33,882 bases of DNA from Bacillota bacterium (GCA_029553855.1 JAKPKE010000214.1:1-33882), one strand, 5' to 3'; shown: positions 1 through 8,134, counted from the first letter of the stretch. Notes: generated by a model from the sequence alone, not told the origin. Translations and numbers: made by a program.

Positions 1-611
1 CAAGCTTTCACTACGACCTGGATAGGGTATCCGCCGTATGGAAGGTGATAGAACAAAGCGGTTTCAGCGATGAAATTGTTTTTAGCGTTGATGCCAATCA
101 GGGGTGGAATGTCCGTGATGCCATTCGCAATATCAACAAACTGGCGGAGTATGGAGTTACAATTGCAGAGCAGCCGGTAAAATTTAATTCTCCCATACGT
201 TTAATGGAATTAAAACGCAACTGCCCTGTGAAACTTTTTGGAGATGAATCAGTAGCAACTGTATTAGATTTTGTTCGCTATATAGAAATGGGAGCTTTGG
301 ATGGTATTCATATTAAGTTGATAAAATGCGGCGGAATTAATAATGCCCTAAGGCTTATGCATTTGGCTGAAGCACATCAGATTGAATACATGATTGGGGG
401 CATGGACGAAGGTATGATGGCAGTAGCAGCAGCAGTACAGTGTGCAGCAGTTGCCAATACCAACCTTTTTGAGGTACATGGGCATATGCGTATAAAGGAT
501 GATCCTACTTCCGGGTTGGTGGTCAGAGGAAGTATTGTTATCGTACCTGATGATCCTGGTTTAGGAGTTACAATTGATGAAACAAAGCTTCATAAAGTAT
601 TTGAGACATAA
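1..611 (+). CDS. Enolase-superfamily enzyme (muconate-lactonizing/dipeptide epimerase subgroup), C-terminal part
   Basis: The gene enters from the left edge, open from base 3, so the N-terminal capping domain and the KxK strand are missing. The visible barrel half carries the three metal ligands in order: Asp in DANQGW, Glu in AEQPV and Asp/Glu in GDES. The strand-six Lys follows in KLIKCGG. This pattern is that of the MLE subgroup, which includes L-Ala-D/L-Glu and other dipeptide epimerases, N-acylamino-acid racemases and hydroxyproline dehydratases; GGMDEG near the end resembles epimerases more than cycloisomerases. These enzymes abstract an alpha proton next to a carboxylate. Substrate cannot be told. 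It is the first visible gene of a same-strand catabolic cluster with an M24-family protein, a TRAP transporter and a racemase-family protein, so it probably epimerises or dehydrates an imported amino-acid derivative. Family confident, function open. Confidence 0.85.
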   Translation, partial: SFHYDLDRVSAVWKVIEQSGFSDEIVFSVDANQGWNVRDAIRNINKLAEYGVTIAEQPVKFNSPIRLMELKRNCPVKLFGDESVATVLDFVRYIEMGALDGIHIKLIKCGGINNALRLMHLAEAHQIEYMIGGMDEGMMAVAAAVQCAAVANTNLFEVHGHMRIKDDPTSGLVVRGSIVIVPDDPGLGVTIDETKLHKVFET

Positions 612-704
612 ATAAGTGATTGCTTATTTAATATTGATCAAAGTTAGCGTAGATTCTATGTCATTTATAGATTTTAAATTTAATAAATAAAAGGAGATAT
701 TAGC

Positions 705-1865
705 GTGTATATAAAAAGAATGTCCTTTGCAGAGGAAGAGTTTAAATCGAGACTGGCAAAAGTTCAGGAAGAGATCAAAGCCAGAGGCCTGGATATGATG
801 TTGGTTCATACTCCGGAGAATATTTTTTATCTGACAGGTCATCATTCAGCAGGCTACTATATGTATACATGTTTAGTGGTTCATCCGACAAAGGAGCCGG
901 TGCTGGTGGTCCGTTACGGGGAAGTGGGCAATGCACTTATTTATTCATTCTTGAATAAGGATAATCTCTGCATTTATGACGACACCGACGATCCTCTGGA
1001 AAAAACGGTGGAAGGGATAAAACAATTGGAGGCTAATCCTAAGAAAATAGGTACTGAAGAAACATCATTCTTTTTCAGTATTAGGAATTACAAGGCATTG
1101 GCCGGTAAGCTTACCGCCGCTGAGCTAATCAGTGCTGGCGGATTGGTGGAGCAGTTCAGGATTGTAAAGTCACCCGCCGAGCTGGATTATATACGTAAGG
1201 CATGCAGGGCGGTAAATGCCGGAATGAAAGCAGGTATGGATGCCATAAAAGAAGGTGAAAATGAAGATAATGTGGCAGCTGCTATTTGGCAGGCTGTAGT
1301 TTCTCATGGATGCCAGCATATGGGGATGGAGCCTTTTGTTGCCAAAGGTTGGAAATCAGGCTTGATGCATAATGTATGGTCAGGTGATGCTATCGTAAAT
1401 GGCGATTGCATTTTATTGGAGATTCCTGCAGCTATTAACCGTTATCATGGTGCTCTTATGAGAAGCGCTTATGTCGGAAATCCTCCTGAAATAATAAAAG
1501 AGTGGTCTGACGTATGTATTGAGGCGTTGAACGCAGCGCTTAAGGCAATAAAGCCTGGTGTCACCAGCGGCGATGTGGACGAGGCTTGCCGTGGTGTTAT
1601 AGAGAGAGCCGGACTGTATGATCATTTTAGAAAGCGTACGGGTTATTCCATTGGCTGTGCTTTTGCTCCTGACTGGGGAGAAGGTCATATATGCAGCCTG
1701 CAAAAGGGGGACAAGCGCTTGCTGGTTCCCGGCATGGTTTATCATATGCCTCCCGCTATCAGAATGCTAGGCGAGTTTGGTGTGGGCTTCAGCGAGACTG
1801 TTATAGTTACTGAAAACGGATGTGAGATTTGCACGGATTATCCAAGAGAGTTGGTAATCAAATAG
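705..1865 (+). CDS. M24 (creatinase/aminopeptidase P fold) hydrolase resembling ectoine hydrolase EutD/DoeA
   Basis: A 386-aa protein starting at GTG 705, eight bases after AAGGAG (691-696). It has an N-terminal creatinase domain (about 1-150) and a pita-bread catalytic domain. The usual M24 metal ligands are mostly gone: the D...D pair reads LLEIPAAINRYHGALMR, the GHGIG histidine is replaced in GYSIG, and the MxxTIEPG Glu becomes Pro in MVYHMPPAI. This excludes a normal Xaa-Pro peptidase. The remaining pattern (Glu239 followed by RYH, then GYSIG, PDWGE and MVYHMPP) is the one I associate with ectoine hydrolase EutD/DoeA, a metal-independent enzyme that opens the cyclic amidine of ectoine to N-acetyl-diaminobutyrate. 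From memory, a Glu in that position is catalytic. Neighbouring TRAP and EutA-like genes fit such a role. Exact substrate unproven; another cyclic amidine or creatine-like compound is possible. Confidence 0.8.
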   Translation: MYIKRMSFAEEEFKSRLAKVQEEIKARGLDMMLVHTPENIFYLTGHHSAGYYMYTCLVVHPTKEPVLVVRYGEVGNALIYSFLNKDNLCIYDDTDDPLEKTVEGIKQLEANPKKIGTEETSFFFSIRNYKALAGKLTAAELISAGGLVEQFRIVKSPAELDYIRKACRAVNAGMKAGMDAIKEGENEDNVAAAIWQAVVSHGCQHMGMEPFVAKGWKSGLMHNVWSGDAIVNGDCILLEIPAAINRYHGALMRSAYVGNPPEIIKEWSDVCIEALNAALKAIKPGVTSGDVDEACRGVIERAGLYDHFRKRTGYSIGCAFAPDWGEGHICSLQKGDKRLLVPGMVYHMPPAIRMLGEFGVGFSETVIVTENGCEICTDYPRELVIK

Positions 1866-1949
1866 TATCTTAAACACAGCCTAATATTTAGAGATTAGAA
1901 ATGATTGTTGTTGGGGAAAGAAAAAGAAAACCTTTATTGGAGGGATATT

Positions 1950-2744
1950 ATGTTTGAGTCGGTATATGCATATATGTCCAAATATGGAGATAAAATAGGC
2001 GCAGTTGTTCGGGATATCCGCAGCGGAGAAAAAGTATGTGTAAACCCGGACAAGCAGTTTGCTGCGGCCAGTGTAATAAAGCTTCCTGTTATGTGGGAAT
2101 TCTATAGGAAAGTTGCAGCCCGAGAAATTGATGTCCATGAAAAATTTGTGCTGCACGATTCCAATAAAGTTGGATCATCCGTATATGATTTTGGTATATT
2201 ACGAGAGATGCACGACGGATTGGAACTCACCTATAAGGATATTCTTACGCTTATGATTATTATCAGTGATGATACTGCGACAAATATTTTGCTGGATATG
2301 CTGAATATGGATAATATCACAAAAACCGTTCGGGAAATCGGGATGAAGAATACGATTGTTCAAAGACGTATGCACGATTATGAAAAAGTATTAGTCGGCA
2401 TTGATAACCGAACAACCGCAGGTGATATGGATCAAATTTTACATGTGATTTTGCAGGGGGGGCATTTACCTTTTGAATATCACGAAGCCATGTTGGAAGT
2501 AATGGCAAAGCAACAGGTTAATACTGCAATACCGCTTTATCTCTCACCAAAGCTTAAAATTGCCCACAAAACGGGATCCATACTGGATTTTGGATTGGAG
2601 CATGATGTAGGTATTATTTATGATGAGAAAGATATACCCGCTGTTGCCATTTCAATTTTGACCAAGGGTTTAGATGACAACCGGGTTGTGATGGGTAAAA
2701 TTGCAAAAATGGCATTTGATGAGATCAAGCAAAAATATTTATAA
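1950..2744 (+). CDS. Class A beta-lactamase-fold serine hydrolase, cytoplasmic
   Basis: A 264-aa protein. The ATG at 1950 is chosen because GGAGGG (1939-1944) lies just upstream; a longer reading from 1905 has no ribosome site. Penicillin-recognising motifs are complete: Ser41-x-x-Lys44 (SVIK), S106-D-D (SDN equivalent) and K207-T-G. A stretch around 152-160 reads DNRTTAGDM, like the TTARDM segment of class A enzymes. The deacylating Glu of the omega loop is not obvious (the region reads RRMHDYEK). There is no signal peptide or lipobox, so it should act inside the cell, unlike a resistance beta-lactamase. Set between an EutD-like hydrolase and a TRAP transporter on one strand, it more likely cleaves an amide, lactam or peptide bond of the imported compound. 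Domain confident, role inferred. Confidence 0.82.
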   Translation: MFESVYAYMSKYGDKIGAVVRDIRSGEKVCVNPDKQFAAASVIKLPVMWEFYRKVAAREIDVHEKFVLHDSNKVGSSVYDFGILREMHDGLELTYKDILTLMIIISDDTATNILLDMLNMDNITKTVREIGMKNTIVQRRMHDYEKVLVGIDNRTTAGDMDQILHVILQGGHLPFEYHEAMLEVMAKQQVNTAIPLYLSPKLKIAHKTGSILDFGLEHDVGIIYDEKDIPAVAISILTKGLDDNRVVMGKIAKMAFDEIKQKYL

Positions 2745-2781
2745 CTATAGTACATATTCAAAATATAAAGGTGGTGCTATT

Positions 2782-3387
2782 TTGAAAATACTAAGAAAAG
2801 TGGATAGGGCTATTGCGGTATTTGAGGAGCATACGTTATCCATATGCGTATGTGTCATGACGATTGTATTGATATACAATGTTGCCGCACGTTATATATT
2901 CAAATCCGGTGTAGGCTGGTCGGAGGAAATAGGCAAATTGTGCATGGTAGTTGCTACATACTTGGGACTTAGCTATGTCACACGAATTGCCCGTCACATA
3001 AATATGACAATAGTAACTGATAGATTGAATAAAAAAGGTCAGCGCATATTTCAAATTTATATGAATTTTATAACGGCTGTGATGTTTTTATTCCTCACTT
3101 TTTATGCATTTACCTATGCAATTAATTATGTCATGCCCTTGGGGCGCGTTACTACAAATTTACGTATTCCGGTCTATCTTATGGTGCTGCTGATGGCCAT
3201 TGGGTTCTTATTAACCGCATACCGCTTCTTTTATATAGGTCTGCTGAATGTTTTAAATAAGGAGGAAGTTTACTTTTCTTCCGATCATACAGGCCCTGTA
3301 GTAGATGAAGACTACGTAGAAATTTGTTCAGTCGGTGCTGAGGGTAATATCGAAGATTCTGAAAACAAAGGGGGTAATGCATCGTGA
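2782..3387 (+). CDS. dctQ: TRAP transporter small permease (DctQ family)
   Basis: A 201-aa membrane protein. TTG 2782 is chosen as start because AAGGTGG (2768-2774) lies seven bases upstream and the protein then begins with the normal DctQ N-terminus; an in-frame earlier codon lies inside the preceding gene. Four hydrophobic segments can be seen (about residues 20-40, 55-75, 95-115 and 130-155). The typical W-S-E-E motif (GWSEEIGK) follows the first helix, where DctQ proteins interact with the large permease. A charged tail rich in Asp and Glu closes the protein. It overlaps the large permease start by four bases (GTGA), so both are translationally coupled. TRAP systems import carboxylates, amino acids or compatible solutes using a sodium gradient. 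Confidence 0.92.
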   Translation: MKILRKVDRAIAVFEEHTLSICVCVMTIVLIYNVAARYIFKSGVGWSEEIGKLCMVVATYLGLSYVTRIARHINMTIVTDRLNKKGQRIFQIYMNFITAVMFLFLTFYAFTYAINYVMPLGRVTTNLRIPVYLMVLLMAIGFLLTAYRFFYIGLLNVLNKEEVYFSSDHTGPVVDEDYVEICSVGAEGNIEDSENKGGNAS

Positions 3388-4682
3388 CCGTAGAAATACA
3401 GATATTAATCATTATGGTCGGGATTTTCTTCTTTTTCCTGGTGGCGGGATTCCCGATGATGATACCTTTAATCCTGGCTCCTGTTGTTATTATGGCATTG
3501 TATATTCCGAACCTGGATCCCCTAACTATTGTGCAGCAACTATTCACAGGGGTACAGATATATTCATTGCTGGCAGTTCCCATGTATATGTTTGCCGCCG
3601 ACATCATGTGCAAAGGGCGCACTGCGGAATCACTGATAGATATTATGAAAAGCTTTGTGGGACATATCCGCGGAGGGCTTGCAATTTCAGCAGCGGCTGC
3701 ATGTACATTCTTTGGCGCAATCTCAGGCTCCTGCCAGGCTACTTTGGTGGCAATCGGCAAGCCCATGCGCCCCAAAATGCTTGAAGCCGGTTATAAGGAC
3801 AAGGATGTCATTGCGCTGTTAATGAACAGTGCCAACATTGCGATGCTTATCCCGCCAAGTGCAACGATGATACTCTTCTGTGTGACGGCTGGCACTTCGG
3901 TGGCAGAATTGTTTTTGGCCGGTGTTGTACCCGGTCTTGTTATGTTCTTTATGTTTGCTATTTATAGTTATATTCACGCACGTAGGAATAATACTCCCAT
4001 TCAACCGCGCGCATCTTGGGGAGAACGCTGGAGAGTAATCAAAAAAGGTGCCCTGGCAATAGGCTTTCCCATTGTTGTATTAGGTGGTATTTATGCCGGT
4101 ATTTTCAGCGTAATTGAATCAGCAGCTATTGCAGTCCTTTACGCAATAATCATGGAAATGTTTATTTACAAGTCGGTTACTCTGAAGGATATCTATGAGC
4201 TTGCCCGCAAAACAGGGATGGTAACATCCGCAGTTTTCGTGTTGATTGCCGCAGGCAACGCTTTTTCCTTTGTTGCGACCTACTCTATGATACCGCAAAC
4301 AATTCTGCGGCTGGTACTGGGACCGAGTCCGACGAAGCTGCAAATGCTAATAGTAATAAGTGCTGCTTTCTGGATTATGAATATGTTTGTGGATGGGACA
4401 GTCACCATCCTGATATTGGTGCCAATATTCTTTAAAACAGCGGTTGCTTTAGGCATTGATCCCATCCATATCGGTATTATCGTTACTATGCAATCCGCTA
4501 TCGGTTCCATTACACCGCCGTTCGGATGCAACATTTTCACAGCTTGTGCAATCTATCGAAAGTCATATGCAGATTGTGTAAAGGGCCTGCCTCCCTATAT
4601 CATCATGATGGTCCTTGTATCTATACTGTTGATTGCCTTCCCCGTACTTTCTACGGGTATTGTCGACCTTGTATATAAGTAA
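3384..4682 (+). CDS. dctM: TRAP transporter large permease (DctM family)
   Basis: A 432-aa polytopic membrane protein with about twelve hydrophobic segments, the normal size for DctM. It begins with GTG 3384 overlapping the dctQ stop. Family signatures are present: the GAISGS segment near residue 112, the PPSATMILF loop near residue 155, and the matching SITPPFGCNIF motif in the second half. These hairpin loops shape the sodium and substrate pathway. It forms the transport core with DctQ and receives substrate from the DctP lipoprotein encoded 83 bases downstream. The ligand class cannot be read from the permease; the neighbours suggest an amino-acid-like solute. Confidence 0.95.
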   Translation: MTVEIQILIIMVGIFFFFLVAGFPMMIPLILAPVVIMALYIPNLDPLTIVQQLFTGVQIYSLLAVPMYMFAADIMCKGRTAESLIDIMKSFVGHIRGGLAISAAAACTFFGAISGSCQATLVAIGKPMRPKMLEAGYKDKDVIALLMNSANIAMLIPPSATMILFCVTAGTSVAELFLAGVVPGLVMFFMFAIYSYIHARRNNTPIQPRASWGERWRVIKKGALAIGFPIVVLGGIYAGIFSVIESAAIAVLYAIIMEMFIYKSVTLKDIYELARKTGMVTSAVFVLIAAGNAFSFVATYSMIPQTILRLVLGPSPTKLQMLIVISAAFWIMNMFVDGTVTILILVPIFFKTAVALGIDPIHIGIIVTMQSAIGSITPPFGCNIFTACAIYRKSYADCVKGLPPYIIMMVLVSILLIAFPVLSTGIVDLVYK

Positions 4683-4765
4683 CCAATAGTCTGTTATACC
4701 GGGTGCCATATTGGGAAATCAAGGCGCCAGGTTAAGAACAAATATAAATAAAGGAGAGAGAAGAA

Positions 4766-5845
4766 ATGAAAAGCAAAATTACAATGCTACTAGTTATTAC
4801 CCTGATACTGAGCATGTTGGTCGGCTGCCAGCCTGCTGTCAAACCTGCCGCACCATCCGCTGACCAACCTGCGGCTTCCCCAGGTGAGAAATACACCTGG
4901 AGGATAGCTATTGCCGAAACTGAGGATAGCTCTTCTGCCTACTGGCACAAGGAATTTGCCAAAAATCTACATGAGATGAACCCTAATATCAATCTGGAAA
5001 TATTCTATTCCGGTCAATTGGGCGATATTACAGACTGCATTGAAATGTGCATGAATGGTCAGCTTGAATTTGTTGATGCCGGTCCTCAGAATAGTGCCAA
5101 CTACGTCCCTGAAGTAGCAGTATTCAATCTGCATTTTTTCTGGCCTAATGATGAAGATGTGCTTAATAAGGTGCTTCTGGACAGCAAACCCGCTTTCAAG
5201 GCTGTGTCCGATTTGTATGCACCTAAAAACCTCAAACTGCTTGCCATGCATAGTCTTGGCTTCCTGCAGATGACTTCAAATAAGCCCATACGTACGTTAG
5301 ACGATATGAAAGGCATGAAGTTTCGCGTCATGCAATCCCCTATACTTATGAATACCTATTCGCTCTATGGCGCAAACCCCACACCTATCCCCTATATGGA
5401 AACTTATAGTGCCTTGCAGTTAGGCACGGTAGAAGCGGAGGAAAACCAGGCCTCCTGCATACTGGATATGAAGTTCCATGAAGTACAGAAATACCTGACT
5501 GTCACTAACCACGCCATTATGCCAGGATTCATCTGCATCAACCAGGGTTACTTTGATAAATTACCTGCAGATATTCAGAAGACTGTATTGGATGCTATAG
5601 AAAAGACGCAGCGCTGGTTTGTGGATGAGAAAATTGACCCCAAAATGCAGGGTGAAAAGTTGGAGAAAATTCGCAATTCCGGCACAGGCATCGAGTTTTT
5701 AGAGCTTGATCCCACTGAACGTGTGCGTTTTGAAGAAGCCGCTAAAGGTGTTGTAGATTTCTATATTCAGGAATACGGCAAAGAAGCCGGTGCCGCATTG
5801 GTTGATACTCTGCGTGCTGAAATCGCAAAGGCGCAGGGAAAGTAA
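4766..5845 (+). CDS. dctP: TRAP transporter substrate-binding lipoprotein (DctP family)
   Basis: A 359-aa protein with a lipoprotein signal: a basic start (MKSK), a hydrophobic core and the lipobox LVGC with Cys21, then a Pro/Ala-rich linker. It should be tethered to the outer face of the single membrane, as expected in a Gram-positive. The DctP fold is shown by the GMKFRVM segment, whose Arg usually salt-bridges the substrate carboxylate, and by ALQLGTVEAEENQ, matching the ALQTGVVDGQEN family motif. AAGGAGAG lies a suitable distance before ATG 4766. The Arg implies a carboxylate-bearing ligand, which fits amino-acid derivatives including ectoine-like compounds, but the aromatic pocket cannot be assessed by eye. 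Confidence 0.94.
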   Translation: MKSKITMLLVITLILSMLVGCQPAVKPAAPSADQPAASPGEKYTWRIAIAETEDSSSAYWHKEFAKNLHEMNPNINLEIFYSGQLGDITDCIEMCMNGQLEFVDAGPQNSANYVPEVAVFNLHFFWPNDEDVLNKVLLDSKPAFKAVSDLYAPKNLKLLAMHSLGFLQMTSNKPIRTLDDMKGMKFRVMQSPILMNTYSLYGANPTPIPYMETYSALQLGTVEAEENQASCILDMKFHEVQKYLTVTNHAIMPGFICINQGYFDKLPADIQKTVLDAIEKTQRWFVDEKIDPKMQGEKLEKIRNSGTGIEFLELDPTERVRFEEAAKGVVDFYIQEYGKEAGAALVDTLRAEIAKAQGK

Positions 5846-5877
5846 ACGGGCATTTATTGAAATAGGAGGTTATCTAT

Positions 5878-6600
5878 ATGGACGATTTGGATTATGGCGC
5901 AAGAGGTAAAATTGGTCTTATAGTTCCATCTACTACATGGATTATGGAGCCTGAGTTCAATTACATGGTGCCAAAGGGGGTAATTGTGCAGACTACCCGT
6001 GTGGCAATAGGCGCCGGTACCGTAGAAGGCTATAAAAAAATGGTGCTGGGTGTGAAAGATTGCGCAAAATTGCTTTCTTCTATCCCTACGGATATCAATA
6101 TTTTAGGTTGCACCAGCGGCAGCTTTGTAAACGGCAACGCATTTGATAAATCTCTTTGCGAGGATATATACAAAGCGACCGGTGTTCCTTTTACCACCAC
6201 CTCCACTTCTCTTGTAAAGGCGTTAAAGAGCTATGATGCGAAGAAAATCTGCATTATGACTCCTTATACAAAAGATGTGAACGAACTCGCCGCTGCCTAT
6301 TTCAGTGAAAACGGTATTGAGGTCATCAACGACATCGGCCTGGGACTGCAATGGGATAAAGAGATGAACGCAATTCCTTTGGAACAGATTTACCAATATG
6401 CCTGCAAGGTTGATAGGCCGGAAGCCGATGCGGTTGCCATACTTTGCACCGGGCTTCGCACGGTTCCCATAATAGATTATGCGGAACGCGCCTTAGGAAA
6501 GCCGGTTGTCTCTGCAATACAATCCTCCATGTGGAATGTGCTGCGCAGCATCCATATTACGGACCCCGTTCCAAATGCGGGCTCCCTGATGCTTAAGTAG
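5878..6600 (+). CDS. Asp/Glu racemase-superfamily protein, maleate isomerase/EutA type
   Basis: A 240-aa protein with a strong ribosome site (AGGAGG) before ATG 5878. It belongs to the Asp/Glu racemase, maleate isomerase and arylmalonate decarboxylase superfamily. Both catalytic cysteines are visible: Cys78 in ILGCTSGS and Cys190 in AILCTGLRT, one from each half of the pseudo-symmetric fold. PSTTWIMEPEF near the N-terminus is the carboxylate-binding start typical of the maleate isomerase branch, to which EutA of ectoine utilisation also belongs. It closes the forward-strand cluster and is followed by a hairpin terminator. It could isomerise or racemise an intermediate produced by the EutD-like or enolase-family neighbours. 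The exact reaction is not determinable. Confidence 0.85.
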   Translation: MDDLDYGARGKIGLIVPSTTWIMEPEFNYMVPKGVIVQTTRVAIGAGTVEGYKKMVLGVKDCAKLLSSIPTDINILGCTSGSFVNGNAFDKSLCEDIYKATGVPFTTTSTSLVKALKSYDAKKICIMTPYTKDVNELAAAYFSENGIEVINDIGLGLQWDKEMNAIPLEQIYQYACKVDRPEADAVAILCTGLRTVPIIDYAERALGKPVVSAIQSSMWNVLRSIHITDPVPNAGSLMLK

Positions 6601-6617
6601 ACTGACTCTGATATAAA

Positions 6618-6657
6618 AACCCCTTTCAGCTTTAATTGTTTATTGCCGAAAGGGGTT
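6618..6657. terminator. Bidirectional intrinsic terminator between the catabolic cluster and gntR
   Basis: AACCCCTTTC (6618-6627) pairs perfectly over 10 bp with GAAAGGGGTT (6648-6657), loop 20 nt. Read on the minus strand it is followed by TTTTTATATC, a good U-tract for the converging gntR gene. On the plus strand the tract is weaker (TTACTTATTTAG). Confidence 0.8.
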
Positions 6658-6672
6658 ACTTATTTAGAAACA

Positions 6673-7344
6673 TTAAACCGGCTTATTTCGCTTACTGTAA
6701 TGTTCAATATGCTGCAGCACTGCAGAATATACTCGTTCAGGATCACGGGATTCCAATGCATCAAGGATACTGAGATGTTCATGGGTAGATACAATAATTG
6801 TGGATGCTTCTCTATTAAGAGTTGATTTTTCAGTTTTTTCGATTATGTAACGAAAACGCATAGTATAAGTTTTTATCATTGTTAATATCTCAGATAGAAA
6901 CTTTGATCCGGCGTAGTAATGTAAAAGTTCATGTACCGCCATATCGGATTCTACATAAGCGGCAACATTGGAAGGATCATCAAGCACGCTATTTAGTTGA
7001 TTTCGAACAGCATCGATTTTATTCTGAGGAATAAGCGGAGTGGAAATTTTTGCAGCATAGGGCTCCAACATTTTTCGAATATCAACAGAAATTTTATATT
7101 CATCCGATCCGCCGGCAGCGACAGCTGCCTGTTTATGCGGCATAAGATCAATAAGCCCATCCTTGCTGAGCATGTTCAGAGCTTCCCTTATTGGGGCACT
7201 GCTAATATTCATTTTGTTTGCAATGCTAAGGATGTTCAAACGCTCCCCAGGTTTAAAATTACCAAGTATAATTTCTGTCTTTAGTGCGTTATAAACACGG
7301 TCTTTAAGCAATATTGCATTTCCAAAGTTTTCAAATGAATTCAT
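6673..7344 (-). CDS. GntR-family transcriptional regulator, FadR/FCD subfamily
   Basis: A 223-aa protein. The N-terminal winged helix-turn-helix spans about 12-75 and includes the GntR signature (LKTEIILGNFKPGERLN, then PIREAL). The C-terminal all-helical FCD ligand-binding domain (about 85-215) keeps the metal/ligand residues of this family: Asp and His in ESDMAVHELL, His in HEHLSILDAL and His in LQHIEHY. ATG 7344 is preceded by AGAAAGGAA. It converges on the catabolic cluster and shares its terminator, so it probably controls that cluster, with an organic acid or amino-acid-like ligand as inducer. An inverted repeat upstream of the gene may be its own operator. Family assignment firm; target and ligand inferred. 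Confidence 0.92.
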   Translation of the reverse strand: MNSFENFGNAILLKDRVYNALKTEIILGNFKPGERLNILSIANKMNISSAPIREALNMLSKDGLIDLMPHKQAAVAAGGSDEYKISVDIRKMLEPYAAKISTPLIPQNKIDAVRNQLNSVLDDPSNVAAYVESDMAVHELLHYYAGSKFLSEILTMIKTYTMRFRYIIEKTEKSTLNREASTIIVSTHEHLSILDALESRDPERVYSAVLQHIEHYSKRNKPV

Positions 7345-7375
7345 GAGATATATTCCTTTCTAACTGTTAAATATA

Positions 7376-7389
7376 TGCAGTTTACTGCA
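7376..7389. promoter_or_regulatory. Candidate operator upstream of gntR
   Basis: A perfect inverted repeat TGCAG-TTTA-CTGCA lies 32 bases upstream of the gntR start codon. The size and position suit a dimeric GntR regulator repressing itself, but binding is only inferred. Confidence 0.35.
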
Positions 7390-7571
7390 AATATAATGGA
7401 AATTACAATTTAAGCTGAATTAAAACAAATATTATGTAATATCTCTACAATACTTTATATTAGCATGTTTTTGATGGAAATACAATAGAAGGCCTAAATT
7501 AACAATTAATATTCCAAAAATTGAAAAAATTGATGAAGCATAAGAGGTAAACAAATAGGCTATATATAAAA

Positions 7572-7605
7572 AGAGAGGGCTTCCGCGAGGGAGCCTCTCT
7601 TTTTC
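7572..7605 (-). terminator. Intrinsic terminator after the Cys-rich gene
   Basis: AGAGAGGGCTTCC (7572-7584) pairs with GGGAGCCTCTCT (7589-7600), with small bulges. Read on the minus strand the stem is followed by TTTTTATATATA, directly after the stop of the gene ending at 7606. T-runs flank it on both sides. Confidence 0.75.
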
Positions 7606-7905
7606 CTAACACCTGCATTCGTTCTTTGATTCAAGGAGTTCACTTAATATTGTCTCACAATCAACAATCACTTCGCAGATGCAGTGGATATTAACGAACT
7701 TGAATTTGTCATGGCATCGAAAAACTGCAAGATCGCCTATTACAGATACTACTTCCACATTTTCCTGAACGCAATCGTCGCAGGTGTTGAGTATCACAGT
7801 AGCCCTGTTATCATCATTATCTGCCAGAAGGCATAGTAAATCCTTTGTGTTATCCGGAAAGTGCTTTACTCTGAAATCTTTATCTCTTCTGCATTCTTTG
7901 CCCAT
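7606..7905 (-). CDS. Small cysteine-rich protein of unknown function
   Basis: A 99-aa soluble protein with a strong ribosome site (AGGAGGTGA) before ATG 7905 and a terminator right after its stop, so it is a real monocistronic gene. It has about ten cysteines, including pairs C-x-x-C (CDDC), C-x-C (HCIC) and a C-R-C end, with no signal peptide or membrane segment. Cys-rich small proteins with a VFRC...CICEV-like arrangement recall the CotY/CotZ type of spore-coat proteins, but the similarity is too weak to name it. Metal binding or disulphide cross-linking in a spore layer are the plausible roles. I do not recognise the family. Confidence 0.7.
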   Translation of the reverse strand: MGKECRRDKDFRVKHFPDNTKDLLCLLADNDDNRATVILNTCDDCVQENVEVVSVIGDLAVFRCHDKFKFVNIHCICEVIVDCETILSELLESKNECRC

Positions 7906-8134
7906 TTAATTCACCTCCTAAATATTTGAGGATAATAGATTCGATTTTTTGCATTTGCAGAAGTCATGAATCTATTTACAGGAGATAGACCGGTTCCTCC
8001 CGTATGTACCTCTGATATCATAATATTATTTTGTACAAATAATGTGACAGCTAAGTTAATATTTATGTTATTATTTAGAGTATATAGTGCCATATGATTC
8101 TAAAAACAATATAGGGGATTAAGGAGGTAAATCC

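Noticed and set aside
419-455. Run of GCAGTAGCAGCAGCAGT looking like a microsatellite
   Set aside because: It is in-frame coding sequence for an Ala-rich barrel helix of the enolase-family gene.
705-1865. Xaa-Pro dipeptidase (PepQ) assignment
   Set aside because: The metal-binding residues required by that peptidase are missing.
7911-8093. 60-codon minus-strand frame upstream of the Cys-rich gene
   Set aside because: It has no ribosome site before its ATG, its end covers the ribosome site of the next gene, and its composition is that of AT-rich spacer. More likely leader RNA.
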